Assembly (NCBI GenBank): GCA_028707125.1
Contig: JAQTUX010000002.1
Location: forward strand, 186,001 to 250,000
Direction: 5' to 3'
Origin: Candidatus Omnitrophota bacterium
GTDB lineage: Bacteria > Omnitrophota > Gorgyraeia > Gygaellales > JAQTUX01
Length of the DNA stretch: 64,000 bases
This document shows positions 52,417-60,063 of the stretch, piece by piece. Below the pieces are notes generated by a model, which was not told where the DNA came from, searched no databases, and saw only the letters and a program-made list of their open reading frames with translations. The first letter of the stretch is position 1, and each line of letters opens with the position of its first letter. The position numbers were made by a program, and so were the translations under genes.

Positions 52417-53789
52417 TAAAACTTCTTCAATAGATACTCTGCTATTGTCTTAGCAAGTAACGGCGGCACTGCATTACCTATCCCCTTCCTGACATCTCCA
52501 TAATTACCAAGAAATATAAAATTGTCTGGAAATGTTTGACATCTAGCGGCCTCTCTAATCGTCAATGATCTTGTGCTGGAAGGATGCACGTTTCGACATC
52601 CAGAAATCATGCTGAAATTCGTACCAATAGTTGAGCAAGGCTCATTCCATTTTATTCGCTTGTAAGTCGTATTGTAGCCGCTCGGCGGTCTCAGGGCTGG
52701 GTTTGTATTATCGTGCGCGCTCATTCCTTCAGGAACATTTTTTAACCATTTTATTACATGATCTGGATGAGCAATTGCAAAATGCCACCGATCATTTTTA
52801 GATTCTTCGCCCGATTCAAGACATTCCAAGTCTTTAGTAGCATCTCTAAATGTTTTATACGGCTTTAATCCAATTCCGGGCAGCATATTCTGGTTCTTGC
52901 CGTGAGTAGGTACAGGGAAAGCTGGCACGATGTTGATATCTTTTCTAATCCCAACAAATAAAACTCGTTCCCGCGATTGTGGTACCCCATAATTTTGAGC
53001 ATTAATTTCTTGATATAAACATTTATACCCGGCTTTGTCAAATTTTTCAACCATATCATCTTTAACAAAACCTCCGCTTGGGGTCATCATAGACAATAGC
53101 GTTCTGACATTTTCTAAAACAACAAACTTTGGTTTTAAAATAGATGAAATTCTAGCAAATTCGTTATAAAGTTGATTTCGTGGATCATACACGTCTCGCT
53201 TACCAGCAAGGCTGAAGCCTTGGCATGGCGGCCCTCCGACTATCCCATCTAATGCTTTAATTTGTTCATGCCAATGTAATAACTTATCATTCGTTATATC
53301 TTTAACGTCATTCCCAAGATTTATTGCCTCTGGAAAATTAGCTTTAAACATATCTCTTGCGGATTTTTCTTTTTCCGCAAATCCCAATATGCTAAACCCG
53401 GCTTGTTTGAAGCCAAGTGCCAAACCTCCTATACCAGAGAAAAGTGCAATAACAGCTCTTTCTTTCGGGAATAGGTCACCCGCAATTTCGCCAACACCAT
53501 CTTTGTGGTCGCGCGCCTCTGCTTCTTTTCTTCGTCCGTTGCGACCATTTGATGTTTGTGCAGAAAGCTTATACTGATGCTTAACATATCGTTTTTTAAA
53601 AGAGATTTTCCCTTTTTTATACTCTACGTCAAATTTGCTAAAAAAGTTTTTTATATTCTCTCCCTCTGCTTTTGTTGGAGTTTTTGTACCCAATTCCCAC
53701 TGAGAAAGAATATATTGCTGAAGTCCCATTAAGCCTGCCATCTTAGCCTGACTCAATTTCCGCCTCAGTCGTTCAGTTCTAATCCACAT
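52413..53789 (-). CDS. dcm: DNA (cytosine-5) methyltransferase with N-terminal HTH
   Basis: 458 residues. An XRE-like HTH fills residues 1-50 (LSQAKMAGLMGLQQYILSQWELG), then a basic linker. The methyltransferase has motif I ALFSGIGGLALGF (115-127), motif IV GGPPCQGFS with catalytic Cys189, ENV (VI), SRERVLF (VIII) and GNAVPPLLA (X). The HTH suggests autorepression, as known for some C5 enzymes. Methylates cytosine in an unknown target and protects DNA from the adjacent nuclease. Confidence 0.95.
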   Translation of the reverse strand: MWIRTERLRRKLSQAKMAGLMGLQQYILSQWELGTKTPTKAEGENIKNFFSKFDVEYKKGKISFKKRYVKHQYKLSAQTSNGRNGRRKEAEARDHKDGVGEIAGDLFPKERAVIALFSGIGGLALGFKQAGFSILGFAEKEKSARDMFKANFPEAINLGNDVKDITNDKLLHWHEQIKALDGIVGGPPCQGFSLAGKRDVYDPRNQLYNEFARISSILKPKFVVLENVRTLLSMMTPSGGFVKDDMVEKFDKAGYKCLYQEINAQNYGVPQSRERVLFVGIRKDINIVPAFPVPTHGKNQNMLPGIGLKPYKTFRDATKDLECLESGEESKNDRWHFAIAHPDHVIKWLKNVPEGMSAHDNTNPALRPPSGYNTTYKRIKWNEPCSTIGTNFSMISGCRNVHPSSTRSLTIREAARCQTFPDNFIFLGNYGDVRKGIGNAVPPLLAKTIAEYLLKKFY

Positions 53790-53798
53790 ATGCTTACC

Positions 53799-54203
53799 CT
53801 ATTTTATTTTTCTTAGAAATTGTGTTTGACATTTTTGTAAGATCTTTTTTATCTGACATTCCCATAAAATTACAACCTTCCATTTTCGCTTTTCTAGCTC
53901 TTCTTGTACAATTTTATCTCTTATTCTATTCTTGCTAATTTTATCATTCCAAAAGACTGCATTTCTAATTGGTTTCAGTCTTCCCTTCCTGCAATGTTTA
54001 TGCCCATGCCAAAAACAACCGTGGACAAAAATGGCTACTTTATTCTTTGGTATGATTATATCCGGCTTTCCCGGTAGTTGATTTGTTCTCAGGCTATATT
54101 TTATTCCTTGCCCCCTTAATACCATTCTTACTTCTTTTTCAATTGAAGTATTTTTCTGGCCGACTTTTTTCATTCTAAAAGAAGTAGCTTTGTCTGTTTT
54201 CAT
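53799..54203 (-). CDS. vsr: Vsr (very short patch repair) endonuclease
   Basis: 134 residues. The Vsr core is clear: GKPDIIIPKNKVAIFVHGCFWHGH with the catalytic Asp and the H..C zinc ligands, HCRKGRLKP, and GW-like WKVVILWECQIKK. It cuts at T:G mismatches from deamination of 5-methylcytosine, so it accompanies C5 methyltransferases. It ends nine bases upstream of the methyltransferase start, in one operon. Together they form a three-gene restriction-modification-repair set. Confidence 0.93.
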   Translation of the reverse strand: MKTDKATSFRMKKVGQKNTSIEKEVRMVLRGQGIKYSLRTNQLPGKPDIIIPKNKVAIFVHGCFWHGHKHCRKGRLKPIRNAVFWNDKISKNRIRDKIVQEELEKRKWKVVILWECQIKKILQKCQTQFLRKIK

Positions 54204-54292
54204 ATTTATATACGATTGTTACCTACGCTCGGTTCCTATTTTCTTTTTTTATAATTCACTATTTCACAACGAGTTAGACCTTCATATACACA

Positions 54293-54751
54293 TCACCCAA
54301 CAATTGTAAAATCGGTATGTAACATTGCCGCCATCTTGCAGCCAAATGTTTTGATGTAAACTCGAGAACATTTGGCTGCCGTGTCTGCGCCGCCGCGGGG
54401 TAAATCTTGCTGCGCAACATTTACCCCGCACGCTTGGCGGCCAGACGCCTCAGCCAGTACCTTATCCAATCTCTTGCCGCCTACTAACTTCTCTTTCTGC
54501 TCCCTCGTCAACCCCTTTATCCTCTTCTCCATCAAAAACGCCTTCTTAAAATACTTATATTCCTTAGACCACACCAGCTCTACCGGCCTTCTATCCCTGG
54601 TATATTTAGCGCCTTTGCCATTATTGTGAAGCTCAAGCCGTTTTTCGACATTCGGAGTATAACCAGTATAGAATGTCCCATCACAGCACTCCACGATATA
54701 AACCCAGAACTTTCCTGCGCGTTTAAACTTCCTCCTCTTGCGCTGCTTCAT
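54293..54751 (-). CDS. GIY-YIG nuclease with repeat-encoded C-terminal extension
   Basis: 152 residues. The compact UPF0213-type GIY-YIG domain occupies residues 1-97: VYI 17-19, YTG 28-30, Arg38 and the metal Glu75 (MEKRIK). Normal members stop near residue 95-100. Here about 50 further residues are encoded by two perfect hairpins (54338-54379 and 54395-54429), and contain RVYIKTFGCKM, near-identical to the MiaB N-terminal strand. Either a miaB relic was fused here by element insertion, or the tail is a repeat. The nuclease could be a mobile or repair enzyme. Confidence 0.85.
   Translation of the reverse strand: MKQRKRRKFKRAGKFWVYIVECCDGTFYTGYTPNVEKRLELHNNGKGAKYTRDRRPVELVWSKEYKYFKKAFLMEKRIKGLTREQKEKLVGGKRLDKVLAEASGRQACGVNVAQQDLPRGGADTAAKCSRVYIKTFGCKMAAMLHTDFTIVG
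54338..54429. repeat. Two consecutive perfect hairpins in the GIY-YIG gene 3' end
   Basis: Hairpin A: GCAGCCAAATGTT (54338-54350) with AACATTTGGCTGC (54367-54379), 13 bp around 16 bases. Hairpin B: GCGGGGTAAAT (54395-54405) with ATTTACCCCGC (54419-54429), 11 bp around 13 bases. Both are perfect. They resemble REP-type or mobile-element end structures and lie at the proposed right border of the element. Confidence 0.85.
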
Positions 54752-54825
54752 GACATTCGCTTAAAAATATCACTTACGTTCATCGGCTCTTACAACATTA
54801 ATAATGCACATTACAAAATTGTAAA

Positions 54826-55878
54826 TTAGCCTAGTCTAACTTTTGAGCAATATTCTGAAAACTTATCATATTTATACAATTTTCCTTGTGGTCCTAAAAT
54901 TGGCGTTAATAATTTAATAAACTTATCTAAGACTTCCCTGCTAGGATCTACCAAATACAATTCATCTAAATATAGTGGCTTTTTCTTAGAAAGACGAGAC
55001 CGAACAACTTCATTTAATAATGAGTGAGCCATAAAATCAGTCTCTGGCAATGAATACCCAACTATTATTAGAGCCTCACACTTTTCTAATGAACTTCTTG
55101 CTAAAGACCATATTGATGAATATGGCTCATCTGCGATATCTTTCGCAATCCCAGGTGGAAGTATTGAGATTCTCTCTGGCCTCGGATGCCCACTTCGTGA
55201 TTTTTCAACATGTAACGGACGATCTTTTAACGCTATTCTTTTGTTATATTTATGAATAAGCCAATTTAAACTTCCATGCATTTTCAGTAGCATTACTTTA
55301 CATTCGGGAAAATCATCTGGGGTTTGCGTAGTACCAAGCCATTTCTTTACCCACCGACCAGATAGGCCTCCAATTCCGCTAACTCCATAACCGAATTTAG
55401 GATTCCAGATATTATGATTTTTCTTATTAAAAGATTCTTCGATAACTAAATCATAATTGAATGTTATGATAACATCGCCTTTTTTTAAATTATCCAAAAG
55501 TTTTACATGACATTTACTCTGCACTGAATGTAAATGATTATTCTTAAGTTTACAGGTTGTTTGGATGTAAACCCTACGAATCAATTCCGTTAAATCTCCT
55601 AGTCGCATTGACCATTTGAATGGTTGCCCAATAGATTTTGATACAGCACAAATACCTTCTCGAGCCTCAATATCTCTAAAATAATATTCTAAACTTACTT
55701 CAGATGTTTTTTTATATAAATCCCAAACTTGTTTAAGAACTCTACGTGCTAACTCCTGAGTGCCTCTGCCTTTAATAAGATGGGCTATATCAAAAAAATC
55801 TTTGTCTACGGGTGGAGGGATTCCTTCTTGATCGAAACCCGCCTTGGTTGCGCCAGCACCTAAAATAAATACGCGCAT
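54826..55878 (-). CDS. SIR2-like NADase-fold protein, candidate defence effector
   Basis: 350 residues. N-terminal FILGAGATKAGF (dinucleotide loop), TFNYDLVIEESF with Asn141 and Asp143, LKMHGSLNWL with His201, and IIVGYSLPETDFMA at about 272-284 match the SIR2-like family found in antiphage systems, where Asn and His are catalytic for NAD cleavage. A Tyr-rich helical part fills residues 25-110. No transmembrane segment. Unaccompanied by known partners such as Argonaute or ThsB; the 365-residue protein upstream is the only close neighbour. Defence role is inferred from family. Confidence 0.85.
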   Translation of the reverse strand: MRVFILGAGATKAGFDQEGIPPPVDKDFFDIAHLIKGRGTQELARRVLKQVWDLYKKTSEVSLEYYFRDIEAREGICAVSKSIGQPFKWSMRLGDLTELIRRVYIQTTCKLKNNHLHSVQSKCHVKLLDNLKKGDVIITFNYDLVIEESFNKKNHNIWNPKFGYGVSGIGGLSGRWVKKWLGTTQTPDDFPECKVMLLKMHGSLNWLIHKYNKRIALKDRPLHVEKSRSGHPRPERISILPPGIAKDIADEPYSSIWSLARSSLEKCEALIIVGYSLPETDFMAHSLLNEVVRSRLSKKKPLYLDELYLVDPSREVLDKFIKLLTPILGPQGKLYKYDKFSEYCSKVRLG

Positions 55879-56072
55879 TTCCCCTCCTTCTCATACAATT
55901 AGATCTATTCTTTCTATCAGTTTTACAACTTTCTTATTCTAAATTACTTAATTTCTTTATTATTCCCAGAATCATCTCTCGGTACTTGCACCAACGGTCA
56001 ACCATAGGTGGATAGGTAGACTTTTTTATTTTTTAGTTCGTTGTCTTCCATAATGTTACGCAAATATCCTTT

Positions 56073-56103
56073 ACTCATTCATCGGTGTTCGAAATGAATG
56101 AGT
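56073..56103. repeat. Perfect 10-bp hairpin between SIR2-like and partner genes
   Basis: ACTCATTCAT (56073-56082) pairs with ATGAATGAGT (56094-56103) around 11 bases. It lies in the 261-base gap 55879-56139, which otherwise contains AT-rich sequence and no open frame of note. No T-run follows on the minus strand. It could be an operator or transcript structure separating the two genes. Confidence 0.6.
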
Positions 56104-56139
56104 GTGATCATTCTTCGAATCAATGTATTGCCTAAGTCG

Positions 56140-57237
56140 CTATTTTAGAATTCGACATACTTCCGATAACAAAACGTCTAAATCATTTGAGAAATCAACC
56201 TGCGTCACAGTCGGAAGAACTTCTCTTTTTCTAACTTGAGAATGTAAACAACTATCCGCAATTTTTCGTGAAGAATTTTCGAGATGCAGCATGGACTCTT
56301 TAAAGCTTTTTGTACCGTTGTAATTATTTGCCACTTCCGTAAAATTTTTAACGTTAAGTAGTGGCGGAACATGGTCAATAATTGCACGCGTTAATAAAAT
56401 GACTGAAAAGTATGCCTCATTCTCAAACGCCATATTAAGCTCTTCACAAAATTTAATTAATTTGCTCAAATCAAACTCCTTTGAATTTATAGATTGTAAT
56501 TCTTTAATCCTGTCTTCATTGACAAATTTTACTCCAAGCTTGCATTTGTTTTTATTGCTTTGGGTTGGGTGCTTTAGACTTAAACGTTTGTAAAGTTTTA
56601 TTGAAAGTTCAATGAAATCTTTGATTTGGTTGAATAAATAAATGCCTTCTTGAGCAACGCATTCATAATATATATGGCTTGGCAACAGCATTCCTTGGCT
56701 TAGAGCATTTGAATCCCGCGTCATAATACTTTTGGGCATTCGACTTTGAATAAATGCTTGCTTTTTTCCCTTTTCAAAGACAAAATTCTTAATTTGATAA
56801 AAAACTTTCCGCTCTTCTTTTGTATCGCTGTCGAATTTATAATTTAAAAAAATGAGTTCGATTTCGTCCTTAACCTCAACTATCCTTCGAAATAACTCTT
56901 TAAGTTTGCTCTCAAATTTATCAATGGAGAAATTGCTACCACTTAATTTTTCTATCATAGTTTTTACTTCGTCAGCGCTTTTTTCTCCCCACCCATTAGG
57001 TAAACCGTGAATATCTCCCCATTCTACGCTGAATCTTTTATTTAGCGGTGGGGAATCGAAATCTCCAAAATACATGCGCCCATGCCAACCCGCAAAGGAT
57101 CCACTCCATGAATTAGCAATTTTATTACAAGCATCTAACATGTTTTCTGCAGAATGCAGCGTTTTATCGAGTTCCAAATTGTTTTGTCTCTTATAATCCT
57201 CAAGGAGAGAATTTAATTGACTTAAATTTATCGTCAT
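56140..57237 (-). CDS. Conserved hypothetical of defence-type islands (365 aa)
   Basis: 365 residues. A variable N-terminal half (WSGSFAGWHGRMYFGDF near residues 43-59) and a conserved C-terminal region: LIKFCEELNMAFENEAYFSVILLTRAIIDHVPPLLNVKNFTEVANNY, SFKESMLHLENSSRKIADSCLHSQVRKREVLPTVTQVDFSNDLDVLLSE (quoted in pieces; e.g. LTRAIIDHVPP and RKIADSCLHSQVRKRE). I recognise this ending from hypothetical proteins on islands but know no function. Conserved His, Arg and Glu could form a nuclease or HEPN-like site, which is only a guess. It precedes the SIR2-like gene on the same strand. Confidence 0.72.
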   Translation of the reverse strand: MTINLSQLNSLLEDYKRQNNLELDKTLHSAENMLDACNKIANSWSGSFAGWHGRMYFGDFDSPPLNKRFSVEWGDIHGLPNGWGEKSADEVKTMIEKLSGSNFSIDKFESKLKELFRRIVEVKDEIELIFLNYKFDSDTKEERKVFYQIKNFVFEKGKKQAFIQSRMPKSIMTRDSNALSQGMLLPSHIYYECVAQEGIYLFNQIKDFIELSIKLYKRLSLKHPTQSNKNKCKLGVKFVNEDRIKELQSINSKEFDLSKLIKFCEELNMAFENEAYFSVILLTRAIIDHVPPLLNVKNFTEVANNYNGTKSFKESMLHLENSSRKIADSCLHSQVRKREVLPTVTQVDFSNDLDVLLSEVCRILK

Positions 57238-57278
57238 AATTTACCCCTCATTAATCATTTTTCAAATTCCAACCGATT

Positions 57279-57307
57279 AAGGTGATGGCCATTTCTTCCA
57301 TCACCTT
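57279..57307. repeat. Perfect 10-bp hairpin at the accessory/chromosome boundary
   Basis: AAGGTGATGG (57279-57288) pairs with CCATCACCTT (57298-57307). It lies between the 365-residue gene and the methyltransferase, where base composition changes from AT-rich to moderate GC. It may be a terminator of the methyltransferase transcript, but no T-run follows. Confidence 0.6.
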
Positions 57308-57367
57308 CCTGTAGCGCTCCCATCTCCCAGCCAAAAGTTCGCAGTAAAACCCTTTTCTTGTCTTCTC

Positions 57368-58129
57368 TCATTTTTCCGCGACGACAAGCATTTCAAAATC
57401 TTCCGGAGTCAATCTATCCTTCCTTGAGAAAACCCCCAGTTTCGCTCCAAAAATATCTATTTTCTTATACCCAAGCGTCTTTAAAAGCCACGTTATCTCG
57501 CTGGGCACGTAATAACGTTCGTTACACTTAAGCTCCCTTTTATTGCCGGAATCATCTTCAAAAACAACAGTGTTATGATCACGGAAGGTCATCAGATCAA
57601 AGGAGCACTCTTTACACTGGGACTGGCCTTCTTTCTGCGCCGACTTATAGAATTCACTGACCGAATGAAACAGCGGGAACAATCCGTTTAATGCGGTGAA
57701 AATGAGATTGCCTTTACTTTTAAGCGCTTTTGTCGCGCTCTTGAGGATCTCAAAATTCATCTCATCCGTTTCCATAAGAGAAAACCCGCCTTCGCATAGC
57801 ATAATTGCCAGATCAAATTCACCGTCAAACGGAAGATTTCGGGCATCTTGTGTTTGGAAGTCGGTGCTCACCCCTGCCTCTTGCGCCTTTTCCCTTGCCC
57901 TTTTGATCTGATTCTCGGAAAGATCAACACCGGTCACCTTATACCCTCTTTTCGTAAGCTCAATAGCGTGGCGGCCAGTGCCGCAGCCGATATCAATAAT
58001 TCTTAAGGATTTATCATGCGCTATTTCGCGTTCGATGAAATCACATTCACCTATCGTCCCTCGCACATAAACCTCTTTATCATATTTATTCGCGTAATTC
58101 TCAAATAATGACTCGTACCATTGTTTCAT
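57368..58129 (-). CDS. Class I SAM-dependent methyltransferase
   Basis: 253 residues from ATG 58129, which has GGAGGA five bases upstream; a seven-codon longer frame to 58150 lacks one. Motif I IIDIGCGTGRHA (about 44-55) and post-I GVDLSENQI are clear, with a Cys/Lys-rich insertion (QCKECSFDLM). Substrate unknown. It is the first chromosomal-style gene past the accessory region. Related proteins are often annotated as ubiquinone- or glycine-type methyltransferases, which I would not assume. Confidence 0.9.
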   Translation of the reverse strand: MKQWYESLFENYANKYDKEVYVRGTIGECDFIEREIAHDKSLRIIDIGCGTGRHAIELTKRGYKVTGVDLSENQIKRAREKAQEAGVSTDFQTQDARNLPFDGEFDLAIMLCEGGFSLMETDEMNFEILKSATKALKSKGNLIFTALNGLFPLFHSVSEFYKSAQKEGQSQCKECSFDLMTFRDHNTVVFEDDSGNKRELKCNERYYVPSEITWLLKTLGYKKIDIFGAKLGVFSRKDRLTPEDFEMLVVAEK

Positions 58130-58194
58130 GATCTTCCTCCGTCTTTTCAATATGTTGAATCGATCAATAAATCAAGTTTATAAATACCCCGCGG

Positions 58195-59670
58195 TTATTC
58201 ATCTCGCGGGCTGCTAAGGTCTGACAATATTCCTTGTAATGCCCTGAGGTCCTCGTCATTGGCGAGCACCAATAAGACGTCGCCCCCCTCTAATACCGTA
58301 GAGCCATTCGGCACGATAAACTTATCTTCGCGCGAAATGAGGACGACCAGGGCCTTGGCAGGGATATTGATCGCGGCGATGGTCTTTCCAACGATATCCG
58401 AATCATACGGCACGATCATATCTACAAGCGAGGCATCGATGGCGTCTGAATGCTCAAATTCAATAGGATATTTCTTCTTCGCGTCGGGCGGGGTGGCAAC
58501 CTTGAGGATCTTTGATACAGCCGGAATGGATGTCCCTTGAATAAGGACCGACGCGAAAACGACAAAGAACACAATATGAAAGATGGTATCCGCCTGCGGA
58601 ATGCCGGCCATGAAAGGGAATGTCGCCAGGATGATCGGGACCGACCCCCTGAGGCCGACCCAGGCGACCATGACTTTTTTGCGTATATTCATTTTAAACG
58701 GCGACAGGCAGAGCAATACGCTGACCGGGCGGGCGACCGCCATAAGAAGAAGCGTAAGCAATAATCCCGCCCCCATTAACGGAACAATGCGCGGGGGAAA
58801 AACCAACAGGCCCAGCGTCACGAACATGGCGATCTGCATAAGCCACGCTAAACCGTCGTGGAACCTCATGATCATTCTTTTATTCGGGAACTCCGCCTGC
58901 CCCAATACCAGGCCCGCCAGATATACCGCGAGGAATCCATTGCCTTTCAGAAAGACAGCGATCACGTACGTTAACAGGACGAGCGAGATCATTATCACCG
59001 GATAAAGCCCTTCATGCCCCAGCTTCAGGCGGTTAATGAGGAACACGATAAACCTCGCCATTAAATATCCTACGAGCGCGCCCATGCCCATATCCAGCAT
59101 GAATCTGGGGATCAACGCGGCGATGCCCATGTCTTTTACCGTCAGAAGGCTGATAAAACTTATAGTCAAAAAAACAGCCATCGGGTCATTGCTGCCGGAT
59201 TCAAACTCAAGCAGCGGCTTCAAGGGCTTTTTTAATCCTATCCGTTTCGACCTTAAGATCGTGAATACCGCGGCGGCATCGGTAGAAGAAACGATAGAAC
59301 CCAGAAGCATCCCTTCCAGAAAAGAGAACTTTAAAATATAAACGGCAAAACACCCTGTTATGAGCGCGGTCATTAAGACCCCGAGCGTGGAAAGCATGAT
59401 CCCCGGCCCGGCAACTGATCTTGTGTCCTTCCAATTAGTATCAAAACCTCCGGAGAAGATGATAAAAATAAGGGCGACAACGCCGATGGATTTCGCCAAC
59501 TGCGCGTTGTCAAAATAGATCTTGCCTATCCCTTCTGAGCCGGCAAGCATACCGATCCCTAAAAACAGCAATAAAACAGGTATGGCGAAGCGGTCCGAGA
59601 GCTTACTTGAGACAACGCTCACGAAGATCAATACCGCCACCCATAATAAAATAGTATCAATTGGTATCAT
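58195..59670 (-). CDS. CPA1-type cation/proton antiporter with TrkA-C domain (NhaP2/CvrA-like)
   Basis: 491 residues. About 12-13 transmembrane helices to residue 390, with the conserved IVSSTDAAAVFTIL (Asp) and FESGSNDPMAVFLT (ND) motifs of the proton-coupled transport path. The C-terminal TrkA-C/RCK-type domain (about 415-485, VPYDSDIVGKTIAAINIP and GDVLLVLA) binds a regulatory ligand. NhaP2 exports K+ or Na+ for H+. The next gene downstream is the methyltransferase. Confidence 0.92.
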   Translation of the reverse strand: MIPIDTILLWVAVLIFVSVVSSKLSDRFAIPVLLLFLGIGMLAGSEGIGKIYFDNAQLAKSIGVVALIFIIFSGGFDTNWKDTRSVAGPGIMLSTLGVLMTALITGCFAVYILKFSFLEGMLLGSIVSSTDAAAVFTILRSKRIGLKKPLKPLLEFESGSNDPMAVFLTISFISLLTVKDMGIAALIPRFMLDMGMGALVGYLMARFIVFLINRLKLGHEGLYPVIMISLVLLTYVIAVFLKGNGFLAVYLAGLVLGQAEFPNKRMIMRFHDGLAWLMQIAMFVTLGLLVFPPRIVPLMGAGLLLTLLLMAVARPVSVLLCLSPFKMNIRKKVMVAWVGLRGSVPIILATFPFMAGIPQADTIFHIVFFVVFASVLIQGTSIPAVSKILKVATPPDAKKKYPIEFEHSDAIDASLVDMIVPYDSDIVGKTIAAINIPAKALVVLISREDKFIVPNGSTVLEGGDVLLVLANDEDLRALQGILSDLSSPRDE

Positions 59671-59685
59671 AATAATGCCGGCTCC

Positions 59686-60054
59686 TTAATTGCTCCTGCC
59701 CCTGATCTTGATGCCCCTGCGCCTGAGTTCGTCGGTCCTTTGCTTGGAGCATTTCATGCAGAAGAATTTTGCCTCGGCGTTCCTTTTGTCATAATTTGGC
59801 GCCAGCACCAGCCGCCACAGCGCCGTCTCCGCGCCGCAGTTGTCGCAGATGCCCTTTTCCTTGAAATGCCACATCTCAACCGCCTTAGAGGTGAATATGA
59901 ACCTGTCCACCCAGAAGAATATGGCGCCGCCTATCAAGTTCGCGATAACGGTGGAAGCTATGCCTACGCCTAAATGCCTCACCACCAGCCAAAGTATGGG
60001 CGTGCTGAGCTGCCACCTCAACAAGTACAATAAAAACTTCCTTACAGTGACCAT
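59686..60054 (-). CDS. Two-helix membrane protein with C-terminal zinc ribbon
   Basis: 122 residues. RWQLSTPILWLVVRHLGV and the second helix IANLIGGAIFFWVDRFIF form a small membrane hairpin of a family usually called hypothetical. Four Cys in CDNCG and FFCMKCSKQ form a zinc ribbon in the basic C-terminal half (RTDELRRRGIKIRGRSN). Lies between ApbE and the antiporter. Function unknown. Confidence 0.8.
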   Translation of the reverse strand: MVTVRKFLLYLLRWQLSTPILWLVVRHLGVGIASTVIANLIGGAIFFWVDRFIFTSKAVEMWHFKEKGICDNCGAETALWRLVLAPNYDKRNAEAKFFCMKCSKQRTDELRRRGIKIRGRSN

Positions 60055-60063
60055 GCCTCTCCT

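Larger units (their letters stand above)
41644..54334. mobile_element. Serine-recombinase integrative element inserted at miaB
   Basis: The left border is set by the recombinase/miaB overlap: the 33 bases 41644-41676 encode the miaB N-terminal strand RVYVRTFGCQM. The right border is proposed at 54332-54364, where the same peptide pattern (RVYIKTFGCKM) appears in frame at the 3' end of a GIY-YIG gene. The interval holds two serine recombinases, a primase-like and an ATPase gene, LexA, a restriction-modification set and small proteins, all more AT-rich than the flanks. No capsid, relaxase or transfer genes are seen. The AT-rich accessory character continues to about 57.3 kb, so the right limit is uncertain. 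Confidence 0.55.

Noticed and set aside
54204-54830. tRNA gene as attachment site
   Set aside because: No cloverleaf or CCA-flanked acceptor stem could be read by eye; the hairpins do not fit tRNA arms.
56010-56030. Intrinsic terminator from the T-rich run in the 261-base gap
   Set aside because: The T-run is on the plus strand with no stem directly before it, while all adjacent genes are on the minus strand.
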